From NCBI RefSeq assembly GCF_900100305.1, contig NZ_FNEY01000021.1, forward strand, positions 24,206-88,205: a stretch of 64,000 bases of DNA. Reading direction: 5' to 3'. The translations under genes were made by a program, and so were the position numbers. The stretch comes from Paracidovorax citrulli (GTDB taxonomy: Bacteria; Pseudomonadota; Gammaproteobacteria; Burkholderiales; Burkholderiaceae_C). Below, piece after piece: positions 39,408-48,457 of this stretch. The first letter of the stretch is position 1; each line of letters begins with the position of its first letter. The notes beneath the pieces were generated by a model. It had not been told where the DNA came from, made no database searches, and was given only the letters and a program-made list of their open reading frames with translations.

Positions 39408-39776
39408 ATGCGCGCCGCCACCACCTTCCTTCTCCTGGCGCTGGCCTCCGTGCCGGCCCTTGCCCAGACTCCCGCACCCTCGCCCGCTCCGCAGGCCGCC
39501 CCCGCGGCCGACGCGCAGCCCGGTGCCGCGGCGGATGCCGAGCCGGGCCGGCGCAACCAACGCGTGGAGCGCATCCGCATCGAGGACGAAGGCAGCCGCG
39601 TGGACGAGCTGCGCGTGGGCGGGCAGACGCAGAGCATCACGGTGCAGCCCAAGGCCGGCACCACCATGCCCGAGTACGAAGTGCAGCCGCCCGACGGCGT
39701 GCGCGCGCGCCCCGGCAGCCGCAGCGGCGCGGAAACCATCACCAGCCCACGGGTCTGGAACGTCATGAAGTTCTGA
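39408..39776 (+). CDS. DUF2782-like secreted protein
   Basis: 122 residues from the ATG for [20 protein letters not shown], a signal peptide. A Pro/Ala linker is followed by [32 protein letters not shown] and [11 protein letters not shown], resembling the short DUF2782 family whose gene lies between polA and thrB in several proteobacteria. That position is kept here (58 bases from the divergent polA; 146 bases before thrB). The function of the family is unknown. Confidence 0.78.
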   Translation: MRAATTFLLLALASVPALAQTPAPSPAPQAAPAADAQPGAAADAEPGRRNQRVERIRIEDEGSRVDELRVGGQTQSITVQPKAGTTMPEYEVQPPDGVRARPGSRSGAETITSPRVWNVMKF

Positions 39777-39922
39777 ACCCCGGGCCCGGGCGCATCCGCC
39801 CCGGTTCCGCCCGCCCCCCGGCGGGCACGGCATCCTCCCCGCAGGGCGCCTGCCGCGCCGTCCGGCCCCGGCTGCCTTCCCGCCCTTTTCTTTCGTCTTT
39901 CCGCTCTTCTCCCCGCCAAGCA

Positions 39923-40897
39923 ATGGCCGTTTTCACCGAAGTCTCCAAGAAAGAGGCGCGCGATCTGCTGCGCCGTTTGCAGCTGGGCACCCTGGAGTCG
40001 CTGCGCGGCATCGAAGGCGGCATCGAGAACACGAACTACTTCCTCACCAGCGACCAGGGCGAGTACGTGCTCACGCTGTTCGAGCGCCTGACCGCCGAGC
40101 AGTTGCCGTTCTACCTGCACCTGATGAAGCACCTCGCGCAGGCGGGGATTCCCGTGCCGGACCCGCGCGGCGACCGCCATGGGAACATCCTGCACTCCGT
40201 CGCGGGCAAGCCCGCCGCCGTGGTGAACAAGTTGCCCGGCAGGAGCCAGCTCGCGCCCGGGCCGGTGCACTGCGCGGCGGTGGGCGGCATGCTGGCCCGC
40301 ATGCATCTGGCCGGCCGGGACTACGAGCGCCGGCAGCCCAACCTGCGCGGCCTGGCCTGGTGGAACGAGACGGTGCCCGTGGTGCTGCCCCACATCGGCG
40401 AGGCCCAGCGCACCCTGCTGCGCTCCGAACTGGCCTACCAGAACCATGTCGCCGCCTCCGCGGGCTACGCGGCGCTGCCGCGCGGCCCGGTCCATGCCGA
40501 CCTGTTCCGCGACAACGCGATGTTCGACGGCGAGGCCCTGACCGGCTTCTTCGACTTCTATTTCGCGGGCGTGGACACCTGGCTGTTCGACCTGGCGGTG
40601 TGCCTGAACGACTGGTGCATCGACTGGCCCACCGGTCTCCACGAATCCGGGCGCGCCGCGGCCATGCTGGATGCCTACCAGGCGGTGCGACCGCTGTCGG
40701 CCGACGAGCGGGCCCTGCTGCCCGCGATGCTGCGCGCCGGCGCGCTGCGCTTCTGGATCTCCCGGCTGTGGGATTTCCACCTGCCGCGCGAGGCCAGCCT
40801 GCTCACGCCGCACGATCCGGCGCACTTCGAGCGGGTGCTGCGCGGCCGCATCGCCCGGCCGCTGCATGCGCGCGCGGGCGGCGGATTCGAGGAATGA
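39923..40897 (+). CDS. thrB: Homoserine kinase (ThrB, APH-fold type)
   Basis: 324 residues from ATG 39923. [42 protein letters not shown], and the kinase loop [29 protein letters not shown] (catalytic HxDLxxDN and the following metal-binding DF) identify the aminoglycoside-phosphotransferase-fold homoserine kinase found in beta- and gammaproteobacteria. It phosphorylates homoserine on the way to threonine. The rest of the threonine pathway is not in the window. Confidence 0.95.
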   Translation: MAVFTEVSKKEARDLLRRLQLGTLESLRGIEGGIENTNYFLTSDQGEYVLTLFERLTAEQLPFYLHLMKHLAQAGIPVPDPRGDRHGNILHSVAGKPAAVVNKLPGRSQLAPGPVHCAAVGGMLARMHLAGRDYERRQPNLRGLAWWNETVPVVLPHIGEAQRTLLRSELAYQNHVAASAGYAALPRGPVHADLFRDNAMFDGEALTGFFDFYFAGVDTWLFDLAVCLNDWCIDWPTGLHESGRAAAMLDAYQAVRPLSADERALLPAMLRAGALRFWISRLWDFHLPREASLLTPHDPAHFERVLRGRIARPLHARAGGGFEE

Positions 40898-41115
40898 GCG
40901 CACCGGCCGCCGGCCACCGTGGCGGCGCGGCCACATGAAACCCGCCGGCGCGCCCGGAAACCCGCGCCCGCCCGGCCCATCCGTCCCTTCGGCGCGACAA
41001 TCCTCCTGAACCACGCGCCGCGGCATGCCCTGGAGCCATGCCCGCCGGCGCGACCGCGCCTCCCGCGAAGCGCCCAGCCACTGCCCGACGGGCGTAACAC
41101 GCACACTGCACCGCC

Positions 41116-41931
41116 ATGAAACTGCACATCGTCCCTGCCCGCGCCGGCCTGGAATGGGTCCGCCTCGGCATTCGCATCTTCTGGCGCCAGCCGATGGCGC
41201 TGGCGGCCCTGTTCTTCCTGACCATGGCGGCGATGTCCATCGCCACGCTGCTGCCGCTCGTCGGGCCCGCCGTGGCCCTGGCACTGCTGCCCTCCGCCAC
41301 GCTGGCCATGATGGTGGCCGCCGGCGACGCCACGCAGGGACGCTTTCCCACCCCGGCCCTGCTGCTGGTGGCCTTCCGCACCGGCCGGCAGCGCCTGCGC
41401 TCCATGCTCGTGCTCGGCGCGCTCTATGCCGTCGGCTTCCTCGCCGTCATGGCCATCTCCGCGCTGCTGGACGGCGGACAGTTCGCGCGCGTGTACCTGG
41501 GCGGCGAGGAGCTCACGCGCGAAATGGCCGAACTGCCGCAGTTCCAGGCGGCGATGTGGCTCGCGCTGGCGCTCTACGTTCCGCTGTCGCTGCTCTTCTG
41601 GCACGCGCCCGGCCTGGTGCACTGGCACGGCGTGCCGCCGGTGAAGGCGCTGTTCTTCAGCATCGTCGCCTGCCTGCGCAACATCGGGGCGTTCACCGTG
41701 TACGGCCTTGCATGGACGGGGGTCTTCCTGGGCGCGGGCATCGCCGCCAGCGTATTCGTGACGCTGCTGGCCCTCATGGGCCTGGGCAGCGCGCTCGCGG
41801 CGGGCATCATGGTCGGCACGGCCATGCTGCTGGCCGCCATGTTCTTCACGTCGGTGGTGTTCTCGTTCCGCGACTGCTTCGAGCCGCCCGAGCGTCCCGC
41901 CGCGCTGGAGGACGCCCCGGGCGCGGCCTGA
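41116..41931 (+). CDS. BPSS1780-family membrane protein
   Basis: 271 residues starting MKLHIVPARAGLEWVRLGIRIFWRQP, the signature N-terminus of the BPSS1780 family, followed by about six hydrophobic helices in three pairs. It is an inner-membrane protein of unknown function, widespread in Burkholderiales. A 218-base gap from thrB holds no recognised gene. PhoB-type half-sites begin 16 bases past its stop but face the next gene. Confidence 0.87.
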   Translation: MKLHIVPARAGLEWVRLGIRIFWRQPMALAALFFLTMAAMSIATLLPLVGPAVALALLPSATLAMMVAAGDATQGRFPTPALLLVAFRTGRQRLRSMLVLGALYAVGFLAVMAISALLDGGQFARVYLGGEELTREMAELPQFQAAMWLALALYVPLSLLFWHAPGLVHWHGVPPVKALFFSIVACLRNIGAFTVYGLAWTGVFLGAGIAASVFVTLLALMGLGSALAAGIMVGTAMLLAAMFFTSVVFSFRDCFEPPERPAALEDAPGAA

Positions 41932-41946
41932 AGGGCCGCCCGGCGC

Positions 41947-42002
41947 GCGTCACGCCGCCGTCACGCAATCGTCAAATCCGTGTCATCGCGGATTCCTAGC
42001 AT
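41947..42002 (+). promoter_or_regulatory. PhoB box (four tandem half-sites) and -10 box
   Basis: Four 7-base half-sites at an exact 11-base period: GCGTCAC, CCGTCAC, TCGTCAA and GTGTCAT (starts 41947, 41958, 41969, 41980), each separated by 4 bases. The reference half-site is CTGTCAT. TAGCAT (41997-42002) begins 10 bases after the last half-site, the usual -10 distance for PhoB-activated promoters where the box replaces the -35. Confidence 0.82.
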
Positions 42003-42121
42003 CCGGACCGACGGCAGGCCCGGGTTCGCCCGGCCTGCCCGACCGAGAGGCACGCGCCGCGCCGCTCCCACGGAGCCGGCAGCGATGCCCGCACCGCAGA
42101 CCGACCCATCCGGAATCCACG

Positions 42122-44077
42122 ATGTCCCACACCCCGATGCCCTCCCGCCGCAAGGCCCTGCAATTCCTGGCCGGCGTGCCCCTGCTGCCCCTGGGCGCCA
42201 GCGCATCCGCCGCCTCCCTGCTGGCTGCCTGCGGCGGCGGCAGCGACGGCCCTGCTCCCAACTTCGCGTCCGCCAGCTTCACGTCGATGGCCGCGCCTTC
42301 GCTCACCACGCCCGCCGCGATGGCGACGACCACCGTGGGCTCCACGCTGAACGTGAAGTTCAGCGACGATTCGGTCCAGAGCTACCAGCTCGCCTACCAG
42401 CCCTTCTTCGTCACCGGCGACCGCGTGTCCGACGGCAAGGGCGGCACGATCCTCGCCGGCGGCTACGTGGACATCAACAACCAGCCCATCATCGACACGA
42501 CCGTGGCCGGCAAGGAGCGCCAGTTCTTCTCCGACTCGCCCGACGGCACCTCGCTGCTCACCGTGCCCAACGCCAAGGTGGACGGCGTGAAGGGCAACCC
42601 CGTGTTCGCCGTGGTGCAGTTCGAATACACCACCTGGGCACAGGACGGCAAGACCGACATGTACGGCAAGCTGCCCTCCCCCATCGCCGTGCTCTCGCTC
42701 GACCAGGACCCCGCCACCGGCAAGCTCACGCTCGTGAAGTACCACAACGTGGACACCTCCAAGGTGCACGGCCTGTGGATCACCTGCGGCGCGAGCCTCT
42801 CGCCCTGGGGCACGCACCTGTCCAGCGAAGAGTACGAGCCCGATGCGTTCACGGCTGCCTCGAGCGCGCAGTTCAAGGCCTACAGCAAGAACCTGTACGG
42901 CAGCGAGACGGCCGCCAATCCCTACCACTACGGCCACATGCCCGAAGTGACGGTGAACCCGGACGGCACCGCCTCCATCAGGAAGCACTTCTGCATGGGC
43001 CGCATCTCCCATGAGCTGGTGCAGGTGATGCCCGACCAGCGCACCGCCCTCATGGGCGACGACGCCACCAACAGCGGCTACTTCGTCTTCGTGGCCGACA
43101 AGGAAAAGGATCTGTCCTCCGGCACGCTGTACGCGGCCAAGGTGGGCGCAGGCTTCTCGATCGACCCGGCCGCGAATTCCGCAGCCCCCCTCACCTGGAT
43201 CAAGCTGGGCTCCGCCACCAGCGCGGAAATCGAGAAGCTCGCCAGCACCCTCAAGCCCACCGACATCATGTCCGTGTCCTCCACCGACCCGAAGGACACG
43301 AGCTACACGAAGATCGTCGCCAACGGCAAGACGGAGTGGATCAAGATCAACCCCGGCATGGAGAAGGCCGCCGCCTTCCTGGAAACCCACCGCTACGCGG
43401 CATTCGTCGGTGCGAGCCTGGGCTTCACCAAGATGGAAGGCACCACCGTCAACGCCCGCGACAAGATCGCCTACTCGGCGCTGCAGAACGTGCAGTCGTC
43501 GATGGTGGCGGGCAACGCCGCCAACGTGCCGGGCAACGGCATCTCGGTGCCCAAGCAGCTGGCGGCCGGCGTGGTGATGGCGCTCAACCTGCGCGGTGGC
43601 CAGAAGGACACCCAGGGCAACGCCATCAACAGCGACTGGATGCCCGTGGACACGAAGGCCCTGCTGGCCGGCGAGGACATCGCCGCCGACGCGCTGGGCA
43701 ACACGGCCAACCCCAACAACATCGCCAACCCGGACAACCTGAAGTTCTCGGAGAAGCTGCGCACCCTCTTCATCGGCGAGGACAGCAGCCAGCACGTGAA
43801 CAACTTCCTGTGGGCCTACAACGTGGACACGAAGCAGCTCTCGCGCATCATGTCGGTGCCGGCGGGCGGCGAATCCACCGGCCTGCACGCCGTGGACGAG
43901 ATCAACGGCTTCACCTACATCATGAGCAACTTCCAGCACGCCGGCGACTGGGGCAGCATCCACTCCAAGGTGAAGGACCAGCTCGACCCGCTGATCCGCG
44001 CCAACTACAAGGACAAGTTCGGCTCCGCAGTGGGATACCTGACCGGCACGCCCCGGCAGATGAAGCTGGGCGCCTGA
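42122..44077 (+). CDS. phoX: PhoX-family alkaline phosphatase (Tat-exported)
   Basis: 651 residues. The N-terminus has a twin-arginine motif PSRRKALQFLAG and a lipobox-like SLLAAC (Cys at about 37), suggesting a Tat-dependent lipoprotein. The rest matches the PhoX (DUF839) beta-propeller phosphatase: YGHMPEVTVNPDG, ITCGASLSPWGTHLSSEEYEPD, and GRISHELVQVMPD. PhoX is a calcium/iron enzyme releasing phosphate from many esters outside the cytoplasm. The four PhoB half-sites upstream fit phosphate-starvation control. A strong terminator follows at 44142-44171, so the gene is monocistronic. Confidence 0.93.
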   Translation: MSHTPMPSRRKALQFLAGVPLLPLGASASAASLLAACGGGSDGPAPNFASASFTSMAAPSLTTPAAMATTTVGSTLNVKFSDDSVQSYQLAYQPFFVTGDRVSDGKGGTILAGGYVDINNQPIIDTTVAGKERQFFSDSPDGTSLLTVPNAKVDGVKGNPVFAVVQFEYTTWAQDGKTDMYGKLPSPIAVLSLDQDPATGKLTLVKYHNVDTSKVHGLWITCGASLSPWGTHLSSEEYEPDAFTAASSAQFKAYSKNLYGSETAANPYHYGHMPEVTVNPDGTASIRKHFCMGRISHELVQVMPDQRTALMGDDATNSGYFVFVADKEKDLSSGTLYAAKVGAGFSIDPAANSAAPLTWIKLGSATSAEIEKLASTLKPTDIMSVSSTDPKDTSYTKIVANGKTEWIKINPGMEKAAAFLETHRYAAFVGASLGFTKMEGTTVNARDKIAYSALQNVQSSMVAGNAANVPGNGISVPKQLAAGVVMALNLRGGQKDTQGNAINSDWMPVDTKALLAGEDIAADALGNTANPNNIANPDNLKFSEKLRTLFIGEDSSQHVNNFLWAYNVDTKQLSRIMSVPAGGESTGLHAVDEINGFTYIMSNFQHAGDWGSIHSKVKDQLDPLIRANYKDKFGSAVGYLTGTPRQMKLGA

Positions 44078-44141
44078 CTTTCCGGACGGCATCGTCCGCA
44101 GGCATGCGCCGCGGATGTCGCGCGGCGCACCCCGCTCTTCC

Positions 44142-44171
44142 GCGAGGCCCCTTGGGGCCTCGCTTTTTTTT
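44142..44171 (+). terminator. Intrinsic terminator of phoX
   Basis: GCGAGGCCCC-TT-GGGGCCTCGC is a perfect 10-base-pair stem followed by at least seven T residues, 64 bases past the phoX stop. Confidence 0.92.
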
Positions 44172-44280
44172 GTGCCGCCCGAAGGCTCCAAGCCGGCCGG
44201 GCGCATCGCGCCGCAGGGGTCAGAGCGATCTCCCCGGGGCCATCCCCGGACCTCCCCAGGCGTTGTCCCTGCGCAGCGAT

Positions 44281-44301
44281 TTGCTACTTTTTAGATAGCA
44301 A
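44281..44301. repeat. Short AT-rich inverted repeat (TTGCTA...TAGCAA)
   Basis: TTGCTA and TAGCAA flank a 9-base AT-rich centre in an otherwise GC-rich gap. Similar TTGCTAT/ATAGCAA elements are scattered between genes in Comamonadaceae. No second copy is seen in this window, and no function is assigned. The rest of the 44172-44612 gap holds only the Fur-like promoter region. Confidence 0.4.
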
Positions 44302-44375
44302 TAATTCCTTGATGAACCTGTAGTTCCAGGCGTCCCGCAACGATCCATGCTGCTGTATGGACACCGCCCGGAGAT

Positions 44376-44399
44376 GATAATTAATCTCATTCCTATAAT
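44376..44399 (+). promoter_or_regulatory. Fur-box-like site and -10 box of the imelysin operon
   Basis: GATAAT-TAATCT-CATTCC (44376-44393) resembles the Fur consensus of GATAAT hexamers followed by an inverted CATTATC, and is immediately followed by a perfect TATAAT (44394-44399). No convincing -35 is seen at the expected distance. A Fur dimer here would block the promoter, giving induction under iron limitation, as is usual for this operon type. Confidence 0.65.
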
Positions 44400-44612
44400 G
44401 CCTGCGCCCGCTGTGCTCCACCGCGGCACGGACCGGGAGGGTTCGGCGCCGCAGTGACCACCGGCACGACGGGGCCGGCTCCACCCCGCCGGCTCCGCAC
44501 GGCTTCCGCCCGCCGCGTCACGCCCCGTGCGGCCCGGCAGCCCGGCAGCCCGGATGCCGTGGACGCCTTCCTCCGTCCACCCGCCTTTTGTCCCTTCATT
44601 TCAGGAGATGCC

Positions 44613-45836
44613 ATGAACACCGCTTCGTTCCAAACCACCGTTCTCTCCGGGCTGCTGGCCGTCGCCGCGCTCGGCTCCACGGGGGTGGTACTGGCACAGG
44701 CGGCACCGCAGGGTGCCGGCGCGCCCGCCGCGGCCCCTTCGGCCGCGGCGGCCACCCCGGCCGCCGTGGCAGCGCACTACGCGGTACTGGTGCACGCCAA
44801 CTACGCCGACGCGCTCGCCGCCGCGAAGACCATGCAGGCCGCCATCAGGGCATTCACGGCCAAACCCTCGGCGGAGACGCTGGCCGAGGCCCGCAAGACC
44901 TGGCTGGCCGCGCGCGAGTTCTATGGCCAGACCGAGGCGTTCCGCTTCTATGGCGGCCCCATCGACGACGACAAGGGTCCCGAGGGACAGATCAATGCCT
45001 GGCCCATGGACGAATCCTACGTGGACAGCGTGGAAGGCCGGCCCGACGCGGGCCTGGTGAACGACCGCAAGTTCGCCATCACCAAGAAGAACCTCGCCGC
45101 GCAGAACGAGCGCGGCGGCGAGGAAAACGTCGCCACGGGCTGGCACGCGATCGAGTTCTTCCTCTGGGGACAGGACCTGTCCGAAACCGGTCCCGGCGAC
45201 CGCAACGTCGATGATTTCGTGGATGGCAAAGGCAAGAACGCCGACCGGCGCCGCCAGTACCTGAACGTGGTCACGGACCTGCTCATCGACGACCTGTCCT
45301 TCCTCGTGCAGGCATGGGACCCGAAGGTGCCGAACAACTACCGCGCGAAGTTCGTCAGGGGGGGCCAGGAATCGGTGCGCAAGATGCTGGTGGGCCTGGG
45401 CTCGCTGTCGCGCGGCGAGCTGGCGGGCGAGCGCCTCGAGGTCGCGCTCAACAGCCAGGACCAGGAGGACGAGCACTCGTGCTTCTCCGACAACACGCAC
45501 CGCGACGCGGTGACGAACGCGCTGGGCATCCGCAACGTCTGGCTCGGAGAGTACAAGCGTGCCGACGGCAGCCTGGTGAAGGGCGCGTCGCTGCGCGACC
45601 TGGTCGCCGCGAAGGACGCCGCGCTGGCCGGGAGGACCACCCGGCAGATCGCCGCCTCCGTCGAGGCCGCGGAAGGCATCCAGGCCCCGTTCGACCGCGA
45701 GATCATCGGCGGCAAGGACGCCCCCGGGCGCCTGCGCATCCAGAAGACCATCGACAGCCTGACGCAGCAGAGCAAGGACCTCGTCGAGGCGGCCAACGCG
45801 ATCGGCATCACCAAGCTGACGCTCGTGCAGCCGTGA
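44613..45836 (+). CDS. Imelysin-family (M75) iron-uptake protein, first copy
   Basis: 407 residues from ATG 44613, AGGAG at 6 bases upstream. Signal peptide to about residue 30, then the helical imelysin/EfeO fold. The metal-site motif GxHxxE is intact as GWHAIEFFLWGQD (His at about 178), and NAWPMDESYVDSVEG, FSDNTHRDAVTNALGI, and AGRTTRQIAASVEAA are family blocks. A periplasmic or outer-membrane-facing iron-binding role is accepted for the family; peptidase activity was claimed for a relative but is doubtful as the main role. It heads a four-gene operon. Confidence 0.92.
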   Translation: MNTASFQTTVLSGLLAVAALGSTGVVLAQAAPQGAGAPAAAPSAAAATPAAVAAHYAVLVHANYADALAAAKTMQAAIRAFTAKPSAETLAEARKTWLAAREFYGQTEAFRFYGGPIDDDKGPEGQINAWPMDESYVDSVEGRPDAGLVNDRKFAITKKNLAAQNERGGEENVATGWHAIEFFLWGQDLSETGPGDRNVDDFVDGKGKNADRRRQYLNVVTDLLIDDLSFLVQAWDPKVPNNYRAKFVRGGQESVRKMLVGLGSLSRGELAGERLEVALNSQDQEDEHSCFSDNTHRDAVTNALGIRNVWLGEYKRADGSLVKGASLRDLVAAKDAALAGRTTRQIAASVEAAEGIQAPFDREIIGGKDAPGRLRIQKTIDSLTQQSKDLVEAANAIGITKLTLVQP

Positions 45837-45850
45837 GGGTGGCGCACGAC

Positions 45851-47329
45851 ATGGCCCCCTTCCGCACGAAGGCGCGGCGGCTCTGGGCCGGCGCGGCGCT
45901 CGCGGGCACCGGTCTGGCCGCAGCGCTGCTGTCCGCAGGAGGCGCCTCGGCCGGGGACCCGCCGGACCCGCTCGGGGAAAAGACCGGCGGCGACACCACG
46001 GTCTATGCCACCGGCCGCAACGCCTTTTCGTTCCCCGCGGCCAATCTCGAGGACGCGGAACGCACCCGGTTCGTGATCGGCAATTCGTTCTTCAAACGCA
46101 ACTGGGTGGAGGCCGGCGCCTCGACCAGGGCGCGCGACGGCCTGGGCCCGCATTTCATCGCGCGCTCCTGTGGCGGTTGCCACGTGCAGGACGGCCGGGG
46201 CGAGCCGCCGGAGATCTTCAACCGCCTGGGCGAGACGCGCGACCCGATCGTCTCGCTGCTCATCCGCCTGTCGATCCCCGGCACCGATCCGCACGGCGGC
46301 CCCCGTCCCGAGCCCGTGTACGGCGACCAGCTCAACACGGCGGCCGTGCAGGGCGTGAAGCCCGAGGGCACGGTCACGCTGCGCTACGAGACGGTGCAGG
46401 GCCGTTTCGCCGATGGCACGCCCTACACCCTGCTCAAGCCCCACTACGGCGTGCGCGACCTGGGCTACGGCCCGCTGCACGCCGGCACCATGCTCAGCCC
46501 GCGCATCGCGCCGCAGGTGATCGGCGTGGGCCTGCTGGAGGCGATCGCCGAGGCCGACATTCTCGCCAACGCCGCCGGCCAGGCGGCCGCGCCGGGCCCG
46601 ATCAAGGGGCGACCCAACCACGTCTGGGACGCACCGTCGGGCCGCAAGATGCTGGGCCGCTTCGGCTGGAAGGCCAACGTAGCCACGCTGGCGCACCAGA
46701 CGGGCGGCGCGTTCGTCGGCGACATGGGCATCACGTCCCGGCACTTTCCCAGCGAGCACTGCACCACCACGCAGGTGGACTGCAGCGCATCGCCCAGCGG
46801 CCGCAGCGCGGGCGCGCGCGGCCAGGAAGGCGTGGAGATCGACGACAAGACCTTCGACGACGTGGTCTTCTACCAGGCCACGCTGGCCCCTCCCGCGCGC
46901 CGCGACGTGAACGACGCCGCCGTGCTGCGCGGGCAGGCGCTGTTCGCCCAGGCCCAGTGCGCGACCTGCCACCGCCCGAGCTACGTGACGAAGGAAGGCC
47001 CTTTCCCCCGGCTGACCAGCAAGGCCCTGTCGGGCCAGCGCATCTGGCCCTACACCGACCTGCTGCTGCACGACATGGGCGAGGGCCTGGCCGACGGACG
47101 GCCCGACTTCCTGGCCAGCGGCCGGCAGTGGCGGACACCGCCGCTGTGGGGCATCGGGCTCATCAAGGACGTGAACGGCCACACCCGGCTGCTGCACGAC
47201 GGCCGCGCGCGCGGCGTGCTCGAGGCCATCCTCTGGCACGGCGGCGAGGCGGAAGAAGCGAAGCAGAACGTACTGAAGATGGACAAGGCCGAGCGCGACG
47301 CGCTGGTCCGATTCGTGGAGTCCCTATGA
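45851..47329 (+). CDS. Di-heme DUF1111-family c-type cytochrome (thiol-oxidoreductase-like)
   Basis: 492 residues from ATG 45851; a GTG at 45833 overlapping the previous stop is also possible. Signal peptide (ALAGTGLAAALLSAGGASAG), then two CxxCH heme sites: RSCGGCHVQDGRG and AQCATCHRPSY. The arrangement matches the DUF1111 di-heme family (often labelled thiol oxidoreductase) that recurs in imelysin operons, where it probably does periplasmic redox on iron. It is coupled to both neighbours: a 14-base gap upstream and a 4-base overlap downstream. Confidence 0.9.
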   Translation: MAPFRTKARRLWAGAALAGTGLAAALLSAGGASAGDPPDPLGEKTGGDTTVYATGRNAFSFPAANLEDAERTRFVIGNSFFKRNWVEAGASTRARDGLGPHFIARSCGGCHVQDGRGEPPEIFNRLGETRDPIVSLLIRLSIPGTDPHGGPRPEPVYGDQLNTAAVQGVKPEGTVTLRYETVQGRFADGTPYTLLKPHYGVRDLGYGPLHAGTMLSPRIAPQVIGVGLLEAIAEADILANAAGQAAAPGPIKGRPNHVWDAPSGRKMLGRFGWKANVATLAHQTGGAFVGDMGITSRHFPSEHCTTTQVDCSASPSGRSAGARGQEGVEIDDKTFDDVVFYQATLAPPARRDVNDAAVLRGQALFAQAQCATCHRPSYVTKEGPFPRLTSKALSGQRIWPYTDLLLHDMGEGLADGRPDFLASGRQWRTPPLWGIGLIKDVNGHTRLLHDGRARGVLEAILWHGGEAEEAKQNVLKMDKAERDALVRFVESL

Positions 47330-48453
47330 CCGCATCCGCCTACCTCCTCTGCGCCCTGTGCCGCCGCGGCGCGCCAGCCCTGGTGGCTGCGGGCGCCGCG
47401 CTGCTGGCGACGGGCGCCCAGGCCCAGGCCCGGGCCGATTGGCGCCACGATGCCGTGCCGTTCTACGACACCACGCACGCGCTGCAGGGGCTCTACACCC
47501 ATTGGGGCCTGCCGCGCGCCACCGGGTTCGCCCGGGCCTCGGGGGCCCTGCCGCCGGCGCTGCGCGCGCTATGCACGGCCGCGCCCGATCGGTCGGCCGC
47601 GGCGCTGGCCGGCGCGCGGCAGGCGTGGCAGCACGCCATGCTGGCCTGGGAAAGCCTCTCCGCCGTGGCAGTCGGCCCGGTGGTGGCGCGGCGTGCGCAA
47701 CGCCAGATCGACTTCGCCCCCACGCGACCGCAGTTGATCGAGCGCGCCATCAAGGCGCAGCCGCAGGGCGCCACGGCCTTCGAGCGCGTGGGCACGCCCG
47801 CCAAGGGCCTGCCGGCGCTCGAATGGCTGCTGTGGACGCAGCCGGCGCAGCCCGCCTCGCCCGCCTGCAGCTATGCGGTGGAAGTCGCTCTCGACGTGGA
47901 GCGCGAAGCCGTGGCCCAGCAGGCCGCGTTCCGCGAGGCCGCGCAGACCGACTGGGCCGCCGAGGACCAGCAGGAACGCTCCACCCAGGCCATGGGCGAA
48001 TTCATCAACCAGTGGGTGGGCGGCATCGAGCGCCTGCGCTGGGCGCACATGGAAAAGCCCCTGCGCGCGGCCCAGGGCGCGCGCGCCCCCGACTACCCCC
48101 GCGCCGCCAGCGGCCAGACTGGAGCAGCCTGGAAGGCCGAATGGGCCGCCCTGCGCGCCCTCACGGTGCAGCCCGACGGCACGCCGCCGGTGCAGCCGGG
48201 CCAGGGAGCGGTGCCGCTGGAAACCTACCTGCGCGGGCGGGGGCTGAACCCGCTCGCCGACCGCCTGCGCGAAGCAGCCCTGCGCATCGACGCGGCAATG
48301 GCGGCCGCCGCCGGAACGGACGCCGCGGCGCCCGACGGCCCGCGGGTGCTGCAGGCGGCGAAAGAGCTCAGCGCGCTCAAGCGGCTCGCCGAAGCCGAGG
48401 TGGCGCCGGCCCTGCAGGTCAGCATCGGTTTCTCGGATGCGGACGGGGACTGA
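47326..48453 (+). CDS. Imelysin-family protein, second copy
   Basis: 375 residues; ATG 47326 overlaps the preceding stop. Signal peptide ending near ATGAQAQA. The imelysin fold is recognisable (YDTTHALQGLYTHWGLPRA, ARQAWQHAMLAWESLSAVAVGP, STQAMGEFINQWVGGIERLRW). At the GxHxxE position the sequence reads GLPALEWLLW, so the His of the first copy is replaced by Pro while the Glu is kept. Metal binding must therefore differ or be lost. Both copies in one operon suggests a hetero-complex with the cytochrome. Confidence 0.87.
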   Translation: MTASAYLLCALCRRGAPALVAAGAALLATGAQAQARADWRHDAVPFYDTTHALQGLYTHWGLPRATGFARASGALPPALRALCTAAPDRSAAALAGARQAWQHAMLAWESLSAVAVGPVVARRAQRQIDFAPTRPQLIERAIKAQPQGATAFERVGTPAKGLPALEWLLWTQPAQPASPACSYAVEVALDVEREAVAQQAAFREAAQTDWAAEDQQERSTQAMGEFINQWVGGIERLRWAHMEKPLRAAQGARAPDYPRAASGQTGAAWKAEWAALRALTVQPDGTPPVQPGQGAVPLETYLRGRGLNPLADRLREAALRIDAAMAAAAGTDAAAPDGPRVLQAAKELSALKRLAEAEVAPALQVSIGFSDADGD

Positions 48454-48457
48454 CGCG

